Made by a program: the position numbers and the translations under genes. DNA of 44,970 nucleotides. Origin: an uncultured Muribaculaceae bacterium. GTDB lineage: Bacteria; Bacteroidota; Bacteroidia; Bacteroidales; Muribaculaceae. The stretch's first letter is position 1, and each line of letters begins with the position of its first letter. Where the stretch lies: positions 1 through 44,970 of the forward strand of contig CAJUKX010000021.1 in the NCBI GenBank assembly GCA_910586975.1. Direction: 5' to 3'. The notes under the pieces were generated by a model. The model had not been told where the DNA came from and did not search any database. It saw only the letters and a list, made by a program, of their open reading frames with translations. This document shows positions 1 to 7,526 of this stretch, in pieces.

Positions 1-110
1 TAAAGAAATTTCTCTTCCTCTTTTAACACTTCAACCGGGTTTTTACATTGACCCCGATTTTTACCATGGCCCCAATCCAGTCCATAATTCGTGGGGTGGG
101 GTGGAAATGA

Positions 111-144
111 AGAAAGAGCTTAATCATTTGATTAAGCTCTTTCT
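111..144. terminator. Perfect 16-bp hairpin downstream of tRNA-Gln
   Basis: AGAAAGAGCTTAATCA is followed by two bases and its exact reverse complement. It lies 5 bases past the 3' end of the minus-strand tRNA, so it most likely ends that transcript. Neither side has a clean T-run beyond the stem, so direction is uncertain. Confidence 0.6.
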
Positions 145-149
145 TTGAG

Positions 150-220
150 TTGCCTTGGAAGGATTCGAACCCTCACAGGCGGAACCAGAATCCGACGTGC
201 TACCATTACACCACAAGGCA
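150..220 (-). tRNA. tRNA-Gln (anticodon CTG)
   Basis: The minus strand folds as a 71-nt tRNA. The acceptor stem is TGCCTTG/CAAGGCA with discriminator A, the D arm is TGGTGTAATGGTAGCAC, the T arm contains GGGTTCGAATCC, and the anticodon loop TTCTGGT gives anticodon CTG, which reads the glutamine codon CAG. No CCA is encoded. A good promoter lies at 265-272 and a hairpin at 111-144, so it looks like a single-gene transcript. Confidence 0.93.
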
Positions 221-264
221 ATTTGTTTTTTTGTTTCTTAGTAGGTGTCTTTGTTTTACGGGTG

Positions 265-272
265 CAAAGTTA
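265..272 (-). promoter_or_regulatory. Promoter -7 box of tRNA-Gln
   Basis: TAACTTTG on the minus strand matches the Bacteroidota -7 consensus TAnnTTTG. TTTTG lies upstream at 292-296 with a 19-base spacer, fitting the -33 element. The predicted start is about 38 nt before the tRNA. Confidence 0.7.
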
Positions 273-334
273 AGGACTTTTTTTATATCTGCAAAATTTT
301 TGAGCATTTTTTTTGAAAAAAATTAAACTTTTTT

Positions 335-808
335 TCAGTCGTGATGATATGATGAACCGTTTAAAATTGATAATACTCTGTAAATCTGCTCGGTAGCGAG
401 AACACGCGCCATCTCGTGCGTGAAGGTCATTTTTGAGAGTGCCATCTTATAATCTGCTCTGTCGTACACAGCCTGCGAGAATCCGAAGGGTCCTCCTATT
501 ACAAAAATAAGGTTTCGCGACAGTGTTGTAGCCTTTTTTTGTATGAATTGTGCAAATTCGTTTGATGTCATTTCTTTTCCGCGTTCGTCGAGCAGCACTA
601 TGAAGTCGGCCGGGGTTGTCTTTGCCAATATCAGTTCGCCTTCTTTGATACATTGTTGAGCCTTGGGCATAGTTTTTGAGGTGGCAATGTCGGGTATTAT
701 TGTCAGTTGTGCCGGCATGTAGAAGTTTATACGTTTCATATACATATCTACGAGAGGGGCAAGGTTCTTGTCGTGCATGTTTCCAACGCACACAATATTA
801 ATTTTCAT
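335..808 (-). CDS. rlmH: 23S rRNA (pseudouridine-1915-N3)-methyltransferase RlmH
   Basis: A 157-residue protein, the usual length for this SPOUT-class methyltransferase, which methylates pseudouridine 1915 in helix 69 of 23S rRNA on assembled ribosomes. Visible features are the N-terminal strand MKINIVCVG, the motif LLDERGKEMTS, the glycine-rich SAM/knot segment FVIGGPFGF, and the C-terminal tail LATEQIYRVLSILNGSSYHH typical of RlmH. I chose ATG 808; the reading frame stays open further upstream, but the extension is unlike the family and runs across the promoters and into nadC. It is divergent from nadC, with 52 bases between start codons. Confidence 0.93.
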   Translation of the reverse strand: MKINIVCVGNMHDKNLAPLVDMYMKRINFYMPAQLTIIPDIATSKTMPKAQQCIKEGELILAKTTPADFIVLLDERGKEMTSNEFAQFIQKKATTLSRNLIFVIGGPFGFSQAVYDRADYKMALSKMTFTHEMARVLATEQIYRVLSILNGSSYHHD

Positions 809-825
809 AATCAGTTCTTTTTTAT

Positions 826-833
826 TAAATTTG
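826..833 (+). promoter_or_regulatory. Putative -7 box of nadC
   Basis: TAAATTTG matches TAnnTTTG, about 27 bases before the nadC ATG. No clear -33 element is seen. It sits two bases from the opposing rlmH box. Confidence 0.45.
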
Positions 834-835
834 CG

Positions 836-843
836 CAAAAGTA
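836..843 (-). promoter_or_regulatory. Putative -7 box of rlmH
   Basis: TACTTTTG on the minus strand matches TAnnTTTG, 27 bases before the rlmH ATG. It is back to back with the nadC box at 826-833, so the two promoters must compete for the same DNA. Confidence 0.45.
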
Positions 844-860
844 ACAAAAATCGAAAGAAA

Positions 861-1718
861 ATGAAAACGCCTGATGAATTAATTGATGATTTGCTCGTAC
901 TGGCATTTGCCGAAGATGTGGGCGATGGGGATGCTACTACATTAAGTACCATTCCTGCCGATGCCATGGGTCGCCAGCGCCTTATTATAAAGGAGGAAGG
1001 CATACTTGCCGGTGTTGAGATTGCCCGCAGGGTCTTTGATAAGCTTGACCCTTCGCTGCGCATGACCATACATATCAACGACGGTGCGCATGTAAAGCCC
1101 GGTGATATAGTGTTTGAGGTAGAAGGCCCCATTCGTTCTTTGCTTCAGACCGAGCGTGTCATGCTCAACATCATGCAGCGCATGAGCGGTATAGCTACTA
1201 TGACTGCCAAATATCAGAGCCGTCTGGATGGTTTGAAAACCAAGGTCCTCGATACCCGCAAGACCACTCCCGGCATGCGAATACTCGAAAAAATGGCTGT
1301 TAAGATTGGCGGTGGTGAAAACCATCGTATCGGTCTGTTTGACATGATACTCATCAAGGACAACCATAATGATTTTGCCGGAGGTATTGCCAATTCTGTG
1401 GCCCGAGCCAAGGAATGGTGCAAGGTAAATGGTAAAGATCTCAAGATAGAGGTGGAAGTGCGTGATACTGATGAAATCAATCAGGCGCTTGCTGCCGGAG
1501 TCGACAGAATAATGCTGGATAATTTCACGCCCGAGCGTACAGCCGAGGCTGTTTCATACATACGCGAGCGTAATAAGGATGTAGAGATTGAATCTTCGGG
1601 TGGCATTACCCTCGATACTCTGCGTGCTTATGGCGAAGCCGGTGTTGACTTTATCAGTGTGGGTGCGCTGACCCATAGTGTCAAAGGTCTCGACATGAGC
1701 TTCAAGGCCGTGAAGTGA
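861..1718 (+). CDS. nadC: Nicotinate-nucleotide diphosphorylase (carboxylating), quinolinate phosphoribosyltransferase
   Basis: A 285-residue protein of normal family length that converts quinolinate and PRPP to nicotinate mononucleotide, CO2 and pyrophosphate in de novo NAD synthesis. The sequence shows the N-terminal EDVGDGDATT, the PRPP/quinolinate-binding stretch DTRKTTPGMRILEKMAVKIGG, the following GGENHRIGLFDMILIKDNH, and the C-terminal barrel segment ESSGGITLDTL with ISVGALTHS. The start was placed at ATG 861; the frame is open further upstream but that stretch contains both divergent promoters. No other nad genes are nearby. Confidence 0.96.
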   Translation: MKTPDELIDDLLVLAFAEDVGDGDATTLSTIPADAMGRQRLIIKEEGILAGVEIARRVFDKLDPSLRMTIHINDGAHVKPGDIVFEVEGPIRSLLQTERVMLNIMQRMSGIATMTAKYQSRLDGLKTKVLDTRKTTPGMRILEKMAVKIGGGENHRIGLFDMILIKDNHNDFAGGIANSVARAKEWCKVNGKDLKIEVEVRDTDEINQALAAGVDRIMLDNFTPERTAEAVSYIRERNKDVEIESSGGITLDTLRAYGEAGVDFISVGALTHSVKGLDMSFKAVK

Positions 1719-1740
1719 CATCTGTAAATATAAAATATTT

Positions 1741-1775
1741 GTATCCCCTGTATCAATGGCTGATGCAGGGGATAC
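1741..1775. terminator. Bidirectional terminator between nadC and ridA
   Basis: GTATCCCCTG pairs with CAGGGGATAC, and the stem continues inward through ATCA/TGAT to a 5-base loop. It sits between convergent genes; flanks are AT-rich without a long T-run. Confidence 0.75.
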
Positions 1776-1793
1776 ACATTTATGTACGGTTTA

Positions 1794-2168
1794 TCAGCGG
1801 GCTGCGATTACTTCGATTTCTACGAGAACTTTTTTAGGAAGTTCTTTCACAGCAACGGCTGAGCGTGCGGGGTAGGGAGCGGGGAAAGATTCTCCGTATA
1901 CTTCGTTCATGGCCTGGAAGTCGCCCATGTCGTGAAGGTAAACGGTGGTCTTCACTACGTTTTCGAGTGTAAGGCCGGCTTCATTGAGGATAGCCACAAC
2001 GTTTGAGATAGCCTGCTGGGTCTGAGCTTTGATACCGTGGGGGATTGAGCCGTCGGCGGGGTTGATTGGAATCTGACCTGATGCGAATACGAAAGTACCT
2101 GTGTCGATGGCCTGATTGTAGGGGCCGATTGCGCCGGGGGCGTTGAGGGTTGCAATAACTTTTTTCAT
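1794..2168 (-). CDS. ridA: RidA family enamine/imine deaminase
   Basis: A 124-residue YjgF/YER057c/UK114 protein. The family hydrolyses reactive 2-aminoacrylate-type enamines and imines released by PLP enzymes. Recognisable segments are GPYNQAI, FASGQIPINP, KTTVYLHDMGDF and PARSAVAVKELPKKVLVEIE, the last with the arginine that binds the substrate carboxylate. It is the last gene of a probable minus-strand operon, 30 bases after the YihY-like gene, and ends at a strong hairpin. Family assignment is firm; the physiological substrate is inferred. Confidence 0.93.
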   Translation of the reverse strand: MKKVIATLNAPGAIGPYNQAIDTGTFVFASGQIPINPADGSIPHGIKAQTQQAISNVVAILNEAGLTLENVVKTTVYLHDMGDFQAMNEVYGESFPAPYPARSAVAVKELPKKVLVEIEVIAAR

Positions 2169-2198
2169 TTTCTCTTAGATTTTTTAAGGATTAGATAA

Positions 2199-3572
2199 TT
2201 ACGTATTAGTTATATGTTTGATTTTAAGTTCTGATACAAGTATCTGTGAAGTGATTTTTTCTTCATTTTCGAGTATGTCGCCAAAGGCGGTTATTACTCC
2301 GGGGAAGTTTTTGTCAAAATCGGGTATGAAGTCTGATGAGCCTATGGAGTCAAGGCGGTTGTAGATTTCGGCTACGGTGATTTTGTCGGGACTCAGAGCC
2401 GGCAGATATCCTCGGGCATTATGTTTTGAGTCGATGAGTACTATCGACAGTATACCCGCCGCTACCAGTTTGTCGCAGATCATTGTGCCAAGTCGCGGGG
2501 GCAGTTTGTAATCTTTGACCAAATGCGCCGGCGATGTAGCTCCTTCATCGGCTATGAACCGTTGTACCACAACCGCACAGATGGCAAGGATGAGGTGTGA
2601 GTAATAGCGCGATGAAATGTTCTCTATGGCATCGTTGAAGTTATACATATATATATTCTGTGAAGAATAGCATACCACGCCTCCAGCAAATATAATCACC
2701 CATGTGAGCTGTGTCCATAGCAACATGAGCGGAAGGAACGAGAACGATCCGTATATGGCATTATAGCGGGCTACGTATAACTGACCGGTAATAAACAGCC
2801 ATTGAAGCACAAGGAATCCGGTTCCGGCAAATGCACCGGCCATGAATGCGTTGGCAAACTTAACTTTGGTATTGGGCATCAGCAGGTACAGCAGCCCGAA
2901 AAACAACCAAGTAAGTACCCACGACAGGCCTTCGAGAATTATCTTGATAAACGGCGACATGAAATTCCAGTGAAACCATGTCTGGAGTGTGGAACTAAGC
3001 AGAAGCGAGAGACCGCTGGCACACAGCATCACTATGGGCAGAATCATCAGCATGGCCGTGTAATCCACAATTTTACGTCCAAACGACCGTCCTTCTTTCA
3101 ATCCCCATATCAGGTTGAATGTGTCTTCAATATTACCCAGCAGAGATATAAGTGTCCACAGCAGGAATACTACGCCGACGCCCACAAACAGACCTTCGGA
3201 ATAGCTCGACAGATATGAGTCGATGAATCCGAGGGCGTATGATATGGCTGTCTTCTGCGCCGGGAAAATATCAAAAAGCTCGGCCTGCAGCGTGTTTTTG
3301 AATCCAAATCCGCCGGCGATTGCAAATAGCAGTGCCAGTGCCGGAACAATTGCCAGCAGAGTGCGGAAGGTCATCGCGCATGCCTGAGTCTGGATATCTG
3401 AATTGAAAAAAGATTTCAGAGAAAGGTTCAATGTTTTCAGAGTGTTGACGTACCATACATTTCGTTGGTCGTGCCATACACCCACCGATACATATTTCCA
3501 TATCTCCATGCCCTTGTCGAAGGTTTTGGTGAACCATGAGGGCTTAGCGGTCGGTTGATTCTGCGTTGACAT
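2199..3572 (-). CDS. YihY/BrkB family inner membrane protein
   Basis: 457 residues. The central part (about 60-330) matches the YihY/virulence factor BrkB family (once misnamed RNase BN): MTFRTLLAIVPALALLFAI, the segment ISLLGNIEDTFNLIWGL, LLYLLMPNTKVKFANAFMAG and the late helix LLWTQLTWVIIFAGG. About six membrane helices are evident. The C-terminal third (330-457) is soluble and resembles a small winged-helix-like extension often seen in Bacteroidota members. Function is unknown; transport or envelope roles have been suggested for the family. It starts 9 bases after the stop of the DUF3108 gene. Confidence 0.88.
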   Translation of the reverse strand: MSTQNQPTAKPSWFTKTFDKGMEIWKYVSVGVWHDQRNVWYVNTLKTLNLSLKSFFNSDIQTQACAMTFRTLLAIVPALALLFAIAGGFGFKNTLQAELFDIFPAQKTAISYALGFIDSYLSSYSEGLFVGVGVVFLLWTLISLLGNIEDTFNLIWGLKEGRSFGRKIVDYTAMLMILPIVMLCASGLSLLLSSTLQTWFHWNFMSPFIKIILEGLSWVLTWLFFGLLYLLMPNTKVKFANAFMAGAFAGTGFLVLQWLFITGQLYVARYNAIYGSFSFLPLMLLWTQLTWVIIFAGGVVCYSSQNIYMYNFNDAIENISSRYYSHLILAICAVVVQRFIADEGATSPAHLVKDYKLPPRLGTMICDKLVAAGILSIVLIDSKHNARGYLPALSPDKITVAEIYNRLDSIGSSDFIPDFDKNFPGVITAFGDILENEEKITSQILVSELKIKHITNT

Positions 3573-3581
3573 GGCGGGCTA

Positions 3582-4337
3582 TCAGTTAATGATTTCACAT
3601 TTGACTTTGCCCACGGGGAGCTTTCCTTCGAGCTGCACGGGGGTGCGCTGGCTGCCGGTGGTAATCCAGGCGTCCATATTGTCGGAGGTTTTCTTACCTC
3701 CTTTTCCCGTGAAAATGAATGTTACGTGGAAGCATTGGTAACGTTTGCCGTCAATCTGCACGAATTCAATGCCTTTATATTCAAACGACAGGGTTTCTTT
3801 TTGTTTTCCGGAGAATATGGTCACGGTCTCTTTCTGTCCGGGTTTCCATCTTTCGAAGGGAAGCGTGCGCATGAAGTAGAAAGACGACAGCATATCCACT
3901 GTTTTTCCTTCGGCTGTCAGGGTGATATTGCGGTCGGGTTTTGGCTGGCCTTTTTTAACGGTTTTTCGGGTACATTCACCGGTCACTGAGTTACCGTCGT
4001 ATGTGAAGCGTACGATGTCGTGCTTATGGTCATCCCCTTCATGAGCTATTTTTTCGTAGAAGTGCGGTTTGTAGCCTTGTTTATCCATTACTCCGTTGAG
4101 AGTATCGCGCACCATGAAGAATTTGTCGGCCCATGGAGCCGAGTGGCCAACCAGCTGCGATACATAACGGTCGCCTTGGTCGCGCAGGGTTATGGTTGCT
4201 GTTCCTGCCTGTTTGTTGATCATACCCCATTTATACATGATGCGGTATTTTATTGTTTCGTTCTTAAGAGGTTGAAGAGCCGAAACACATAGGTAAGTGC
4301 TCAAAAACAAGCATAATAGCAGAATGAATTTTTTCAT
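3582..4337 (-). CDS. DUF3108 domain-containing exported protein
   Basis: A 251-residue protein starting with a clear signal peptide (MKKFILLLCLFLSTYLCVSA). The mature part resembles DUF3108: an early YRIMYKWGMINKQAGTATI strand pair, then MLSSFYFMRTLPF and the EYKGIEFVQIDGKRYQCFHV region. It is expected to be a periplasmic beta-rich protein; no enzymatic role is known. The frame is open for 17 codons upstream of ATG 4337, but only this start gives a signal peptide at the N-terminus. It appears to be the first gene of a run continuing into the YihY-like gene and ridA. Confidence 0.85.
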   Translation of the reverse strand: MKKFILLLCLFLSTYLCVSALQPLKNETIKYRIMYKWGMINKQAGTATITLRDQGDRYVSQLVGHSAPWADKFFMVRDTLNGVMDKQGYKPHFYEKIAHEGDDHKHDIVRFTYDGNSVTGECTRKTVKKGQPKPDRNITLTAEGKTVDMLSSFYFMRTLPFERWKPGQKETVTIFSGKQKETLSFEYKGIEFVQIDGKRYQCFHVTFIFTGKGGKKTSDNMDAWITTGSQRTPVQLEGKLPVGKVKCEIIN

Positions 4338-4381
4338 CGGATAAATAGTAGTAACGTTTGACAAGACTTTCGGTCGGCCGG

Positions 4382-4422
4382 TTTTCACATTCCGGTCGGG
4401 CTTTCTGACCGGAACGTGAAAA
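4382..4422. terminator. Hairpin between yhcH-like and DUF3108 genes
   Basis: TTTTCACATTCCGGTC pairs with GACCGGAACGTGAAAA with a single mismatch around a 9-base loop. It begins 9 bases past the stop of the minus-strand YhcH-like gene and so probably ends that transcript, separating it from the DUF3108 operon. Confidence 0.6.
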
Positions 4423-4430
4423 AACAGTCC

Positions 4431-4880
4431 TTATTTAATAACCGGAATCTTGATACAAAGTTTACGGTGGTTGCCGATTCCGATGTTAGGGGCATGCGCA
4501 TCTTCGGGGAAGAAGATAGCCATCTGGCCGGGATAAACGTTGATCAGGTTCTGGGTAGAGTCGCCTAAAAATACTACATCTTTGTCCTCGTTATAGGGTT
4601 CGATTACATTTTTAAGGTCATCAATGGGTGCCCAACCCATAATTTCAACGCCCTTGAGAGGTACCTGTATGTCAATGAAGCGTTTGTGAGCCTCAAAGCG
4701 TGCTTTTTCGGCAGGTACGAGTGCGGGTTCTTGAAATTTGACTACGATTCCGCCGGGCAATTCAAGCTTGCCGGGTTTGAAGTCGGCTTCGTTCCAGTTC
4801 TGAAGCCATTCGATAGCCTCTTTGATCAGGGGCGAGATAGCGGAGTAGGTTCCTCCATCTTTGATTGTACTTAAGATCAT
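4431..4880 (-). CDS. YhcH/YjgK/YiaL family protein (DUF386)
   Basis: A 149-residue cupin-like protein. Family hallmarks seen are EAHKRFIDIQVPLKG, GWAPIDDLK and the C-terminal FFPEDAHAPNIG with the metal-binding-type histidine. Relatives include YhcH of the sialic acid operon and EbgC, the small subunit of evolved beta-galactosidase; a sugar-handling anomerase or isomerase role is usually proposed. Here it lies 38 bases after tdk on the same strand with no catabolic sugar genes around it, so its substrate cannot be inferred. Confidence 0.9.
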   Translation of the reverse strand: MILSTIKDGGTYSAISPLIKEAIEWLQNWNEADFKPGKLELPGGIVVKFQEPALVPAEKARFEAHKRFIDIQVPLKGVEIMGWAPIDDLKNVIEPYNEDKDVVFLGDSTQNLINVYPGQMAIFFPEDAHAPNIGIGNHRKLCIKIPVIK

Positions 4881-4918
4881 AATGGTATTGTGATAAATGT
4901 TAAAGTCTCTTATAATTG

Positions 4919-5569
4919 CTATTCTTCGTCGACATCGGCCGGACGAAGGTCAAAAGGCAGTTGCGAGCGCGACGATTGCTCTATGTGCTTGTTGCGCCAG
5001 CATTTGCGGCACACGGCCACGTAGCGGTCATCACCGCCTATCTCTACCTGGGCACCCTCTTCCACAAAGTCGCCGTTTGAGTCTATGCGGGCGTTGACAA
5101 TGGTTTTGTGACCACAGTTGCATGTCGACTTTATCTCGTCTATGGTATCGGCTATTTCAAACAGGCGTCTTGAGCCTTCAAACAGGCGGGTCTTGAAGTC
5201 GGTGCGCAATCCATAGCATATAACGTTAGAGCCGAAGTCGTCCACTATCCTCGACAGTTGGTCAACCTGGCGCTCGGTGAGGAACTGAGCTTCGTCTATC
5301 AGATACCAATCCACTATACGTTGTTCTTTCTCATATAGGTTGAGAGCCACTTTATACAGGTCGGTATTGGCATAGATCCATGTACATTCACGTTCTATGC
5401 CTATGCGTGAGTGGATTATATTGCGAGCCTCGCGGGTGTCCACGATAGGTTTCATGCACATATAGTCCATTTTTCGCTCTTCGAAGTTATAAGCTGTGGT
5501 CAGCAGCAGGGCGGTTTTTGCCGAGCCCATTGTTCCATAGCGGAAGTATAGTTTGCCTTTTCGGTACAT
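4919..5569 (-). CDS. tdk: Thymidine kinase (type II)
   Basis: 216 residues. It phosphorylates thymidine to dTMP in the salvage pathway. The order of motifs is LYFRYGTMGSAKT (P-loop), the Walker B-like LIDEAQFL, CYGLRTDF, the lasso-like region ending EEGAQVEIGGDDRYVAVC, and two zinc-binding Cys pairs (CNCG and CRKC). The P-loop has Ala where most kinases have Gly before the Lys (GSAKT, not GSGKT); it is encoded by GCA. The start at 5569 is preferred over upstream in-frame starts because the -7 box at 5596-5603 lies between them and because family members start just before LYF. Confidence 0.92.
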   Translation of the reverse strand: MYRKGKLYFRYGTMGSAKTALLLTTAYNFEERKMDYMCMKPIVDTREARNIIHSRIGIERECTWIYANTDLYKVALNLYEKEQRIVDWYLIDEAQFLTERQVDQLSRIVDDFGSNVICYGLRTDFKTRLFEGSRRLFEIADTIDEIKSTCNCGHKTIVNARIDSNGDFVEEGAQVEIGGDDRYVAVCRKCWRNKHIEQSSRSQLPFDLRPADVDEE

Positions 5570-5595
5570 TGTTGAATATTTCTGTATTGACGCTT

Positions 5596-5603
5596 CAAAG
5601 GTA
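5596..5603 (-). promoter_or_regulatory. Putative internal promoter of tdk
   Basis: TACCTTTG on the minus strand matches TAnnTTTG, 27 bases before the chosen tdk start, in the 112-base gap after ygiQ. No clear -33 element. Confidence 0.4.
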
Positions 5604-5681
5604 GCAAACAAAATCCAATCCATGCTATATTTTGTATTAAAAAATATAAACAATTGATTAGAAATTTCGGTTGCTCGCGCA

Positions 5682-7526
5682 CTATTTACCAAACAACCTT
5701 TTGATTAGGTCGGGTCTGTGCAGACGCCGCAGCGAGCGTTCTATATCCATTCGGTAAGTTCTGTCGTACCAGAAAAAATACTTGCGTTGGGCGAGCTTCT
5801 GCTCAGGCCGTACTGCCGTGAAAATCTTTTCTCCGGTATATGGATGAAAACCGCTGTAGTAGATTTCGGTGGCCACTGTCATCGGGGTAGGCGTGAAGTC
5901 CTGCACCTGTTCGAGATGGAAATTGAGAGCTTTGGTCTTTACGGCCAATTCGGCCATGTCAATCTCCGTGCAGCCCGGATGCGACGATATGAAGTAGGGA
6001 ATGAGCTGCTGTCGCAGGCCATCGCGGGCGTTTACTCTGTCAAAAATCTCTTTGAACCGGTAGAAAAGCTCGAATGACGGTTTGCGCATGATGTTGAGTA
6101 CCGAGTCTTCGGTATGTTCGGGCGCCACTTTAAGCCTGCCCGATACATGATTTCTTATAAGTTCCTCATTATATTGGCGCGAAGCCTTATCTATCTTGGC
6201 ATCTCCGCATGTGTGCATCGACAGATCATAACGCACACCAGAGCCTATAAACGACTTTTTTACACCGGGCAGGGCGTCTACAGCATGATAGATGTCGAGC
6301 AGCGGGCGATGATCGGTGTTGAGATTCGGGCATACCACAGGATGCAGGCACGAGGGCTTTTTGCATTTGGCGCAGATGCTCTTGTCCTTGCCTCCCATCG
6401 AATACATATTTGCCGATGGGCCGCCAAGATCGGAGATATACCCCTTGAAATCAGGCATTGAAGTTACCTGCCGGGCTTCTCTCAGAATCGACTCGCGTGA
6501 GCGCGATGCTATGAACTTGCCCTGGTGAGCTGAGATTGTGCAGAACGCACATCCGCCGAAACATCCGCGATGCAGGTTCACCGAGTGGCGTATCATCTCG
6601 TATGCAGGTATGCGTTTGTTCTTGTAACGCGGATGGGGCAGACGGGTAAACGGCAGATCGAATGCTGCATCGATCTCACCTGTTGACATTGCCGGAAGCA
6701 TAGGATTCACTTTTACAACACGCTTGCCGTAAGCCTGCCACAGTACCGCGCCGCCATCCATGGTGTTGCTCTGCTGTTCTATATGCTTGAAGTTGCTGCT
6801 CTGAGCCTTTGGATTGCGGCTTACGGTTTCCCACGAATTCAGTATGATGTTATTTGTGTCGCTGCTCTCGGGCATAGCCTCAATAGGCTGAATCACGGCA
6901 CTCTGGGGCAGGTCGGTTATATCTGAAATCTTTTCTCCTGCGGCAAGCCGTTGTGCCAACATCACTACATTGTGCTCGCCCATACCGTAAAGAAGTATGT
7001 CGGCAGGGGCATCGAGCAATATCGAAGGTCTAAGGCGGTCTTGCCAATAGTCGTAATGCGACACACGGCGCAGCGACGCCTCTATGCCACCTACAGCTAT
7101 AGGAGTGTCGGGAAACAGCTTGCGCAGAATCTCTGAATATACGATTGTAGGATAATCAGGGCGCATGCCATGTCGTCCGTCGGGCGTGTAGGCATCATCG
7201 CTGCGGCGCCTGCGGGCTGCGGTGTAGTGGTTGACCATAGAGTCCATGGCTCCGGCCGAAACTCCGAAAAATAACCTCGGTGCACCGAATTTTTTGAAGT
7301 CGCGCAAGTCATCCTGCCAGTTGGGCTGAGGTACGATTGCAACTCTGTAACCGGCAGCTTCAAGCACGCGGCCAATTACGGCCGAGCCAAATGAGGGATG
7401 GTCTACATACGCGTCGCCGCTAAACAGCACAACATCCACATAATCCCAACCGCGGGCTTTCATCTCCTTAACCGAAGTCGGAAGCCAGTCTGTGGGCCGA
7501 AGATTGTTATAGTCTATATCCTTCAT
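5682..7526 (-). CDS. YgiQ family radical SAM protein
   Basis: 614 residues. The N-terminal part (about 30-200) carries the YgiQ signature including DVVLFSGDAYVDHPSFG and IAVGGIEASLRRVSHYDYW. The radical SAM cluster motif CFGGCAFC (CxxxCxxC) is at about residue 320, followed by GHQGKF-like and SPGG-like elements and a later Cys-rich stretch CAKCKKPSCLHPVVC that may hold another metal site. The reaction is unknown. Its ATG overlaps the uvrB stop by four bases (ATGA), so the two are translationally coupled. Confidence 0.92.
   Translation of the reverse strand: MKDIDYNNLRPTDWLPTSVKEMKARGWDYVDVVLFSGDAYVDHPSFGSAVIGRVLEAAGYRVAIVPQPNWQDDLRDFKKFGAPRLFFGVSAGAMDSMVNHYTAARRRRSDDAYTPDGRHGMRPDYPTIVYSEILRKLFPDTPIAVGGIEASLRRVSHYDYWQDRLRPSILLDAPADILLYGMGEHNVVMLAQRLAAGEKISDITDLPQSAVIQPIEAMPESSDTNNIILNSWETVSRNPKAQSSNFKHIEQQSNTMDGGAVLWQAYGKRVVKVNPMLPAMSTGEIDAAFDLPFTRLPHPRYKNKRIPAYEMIRHSVNLHRGCFGGCAFCTISAHQGKFIASRSRESILREARQVTSMPDFKGYISDLGGPSANMYSMGGKDKSICAKCKKPSCLHPVVCPNLNTDHRPLLDIYHAVDALPGVKKSFIGSGVRYDLSMHTCGDAKIDKASRQYNEELIRNHVSGRLKVAPEHTEDSVLNIMRKPSFELFYRFKEIFDRVNARDGLRQQLIPYFISSHPGCTEIDMAELAVKTKALNFHLEQVQDFTPTPMTVATEIYYSGFHPYTGEKIFTAVRPEQKLAQRKYFFWYDRTYRMDIERSLRRLHRPDLIKRLFGK

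Noticed and set aside
809..1132. N-terminal extension of the RlmH frame
   Set aside because: The frame stays open upstream of 808, but it would run antisense into nadC and across both divergent promoters, and the 157-residue form is the full family length.
2802..3218. Plus-strand ORF antisense to the YihY-like gene
   Set aside because: Low-complexity, Gln/His-rich translation typical of a shadow frame; no start signal or homology.
5570..5692. Longer start for thymidine kinase
   Set aside because: In-frame upstream starts precede the predicted tdk promoter and add residues absent from the family; one overlaps the end of ygiQ.
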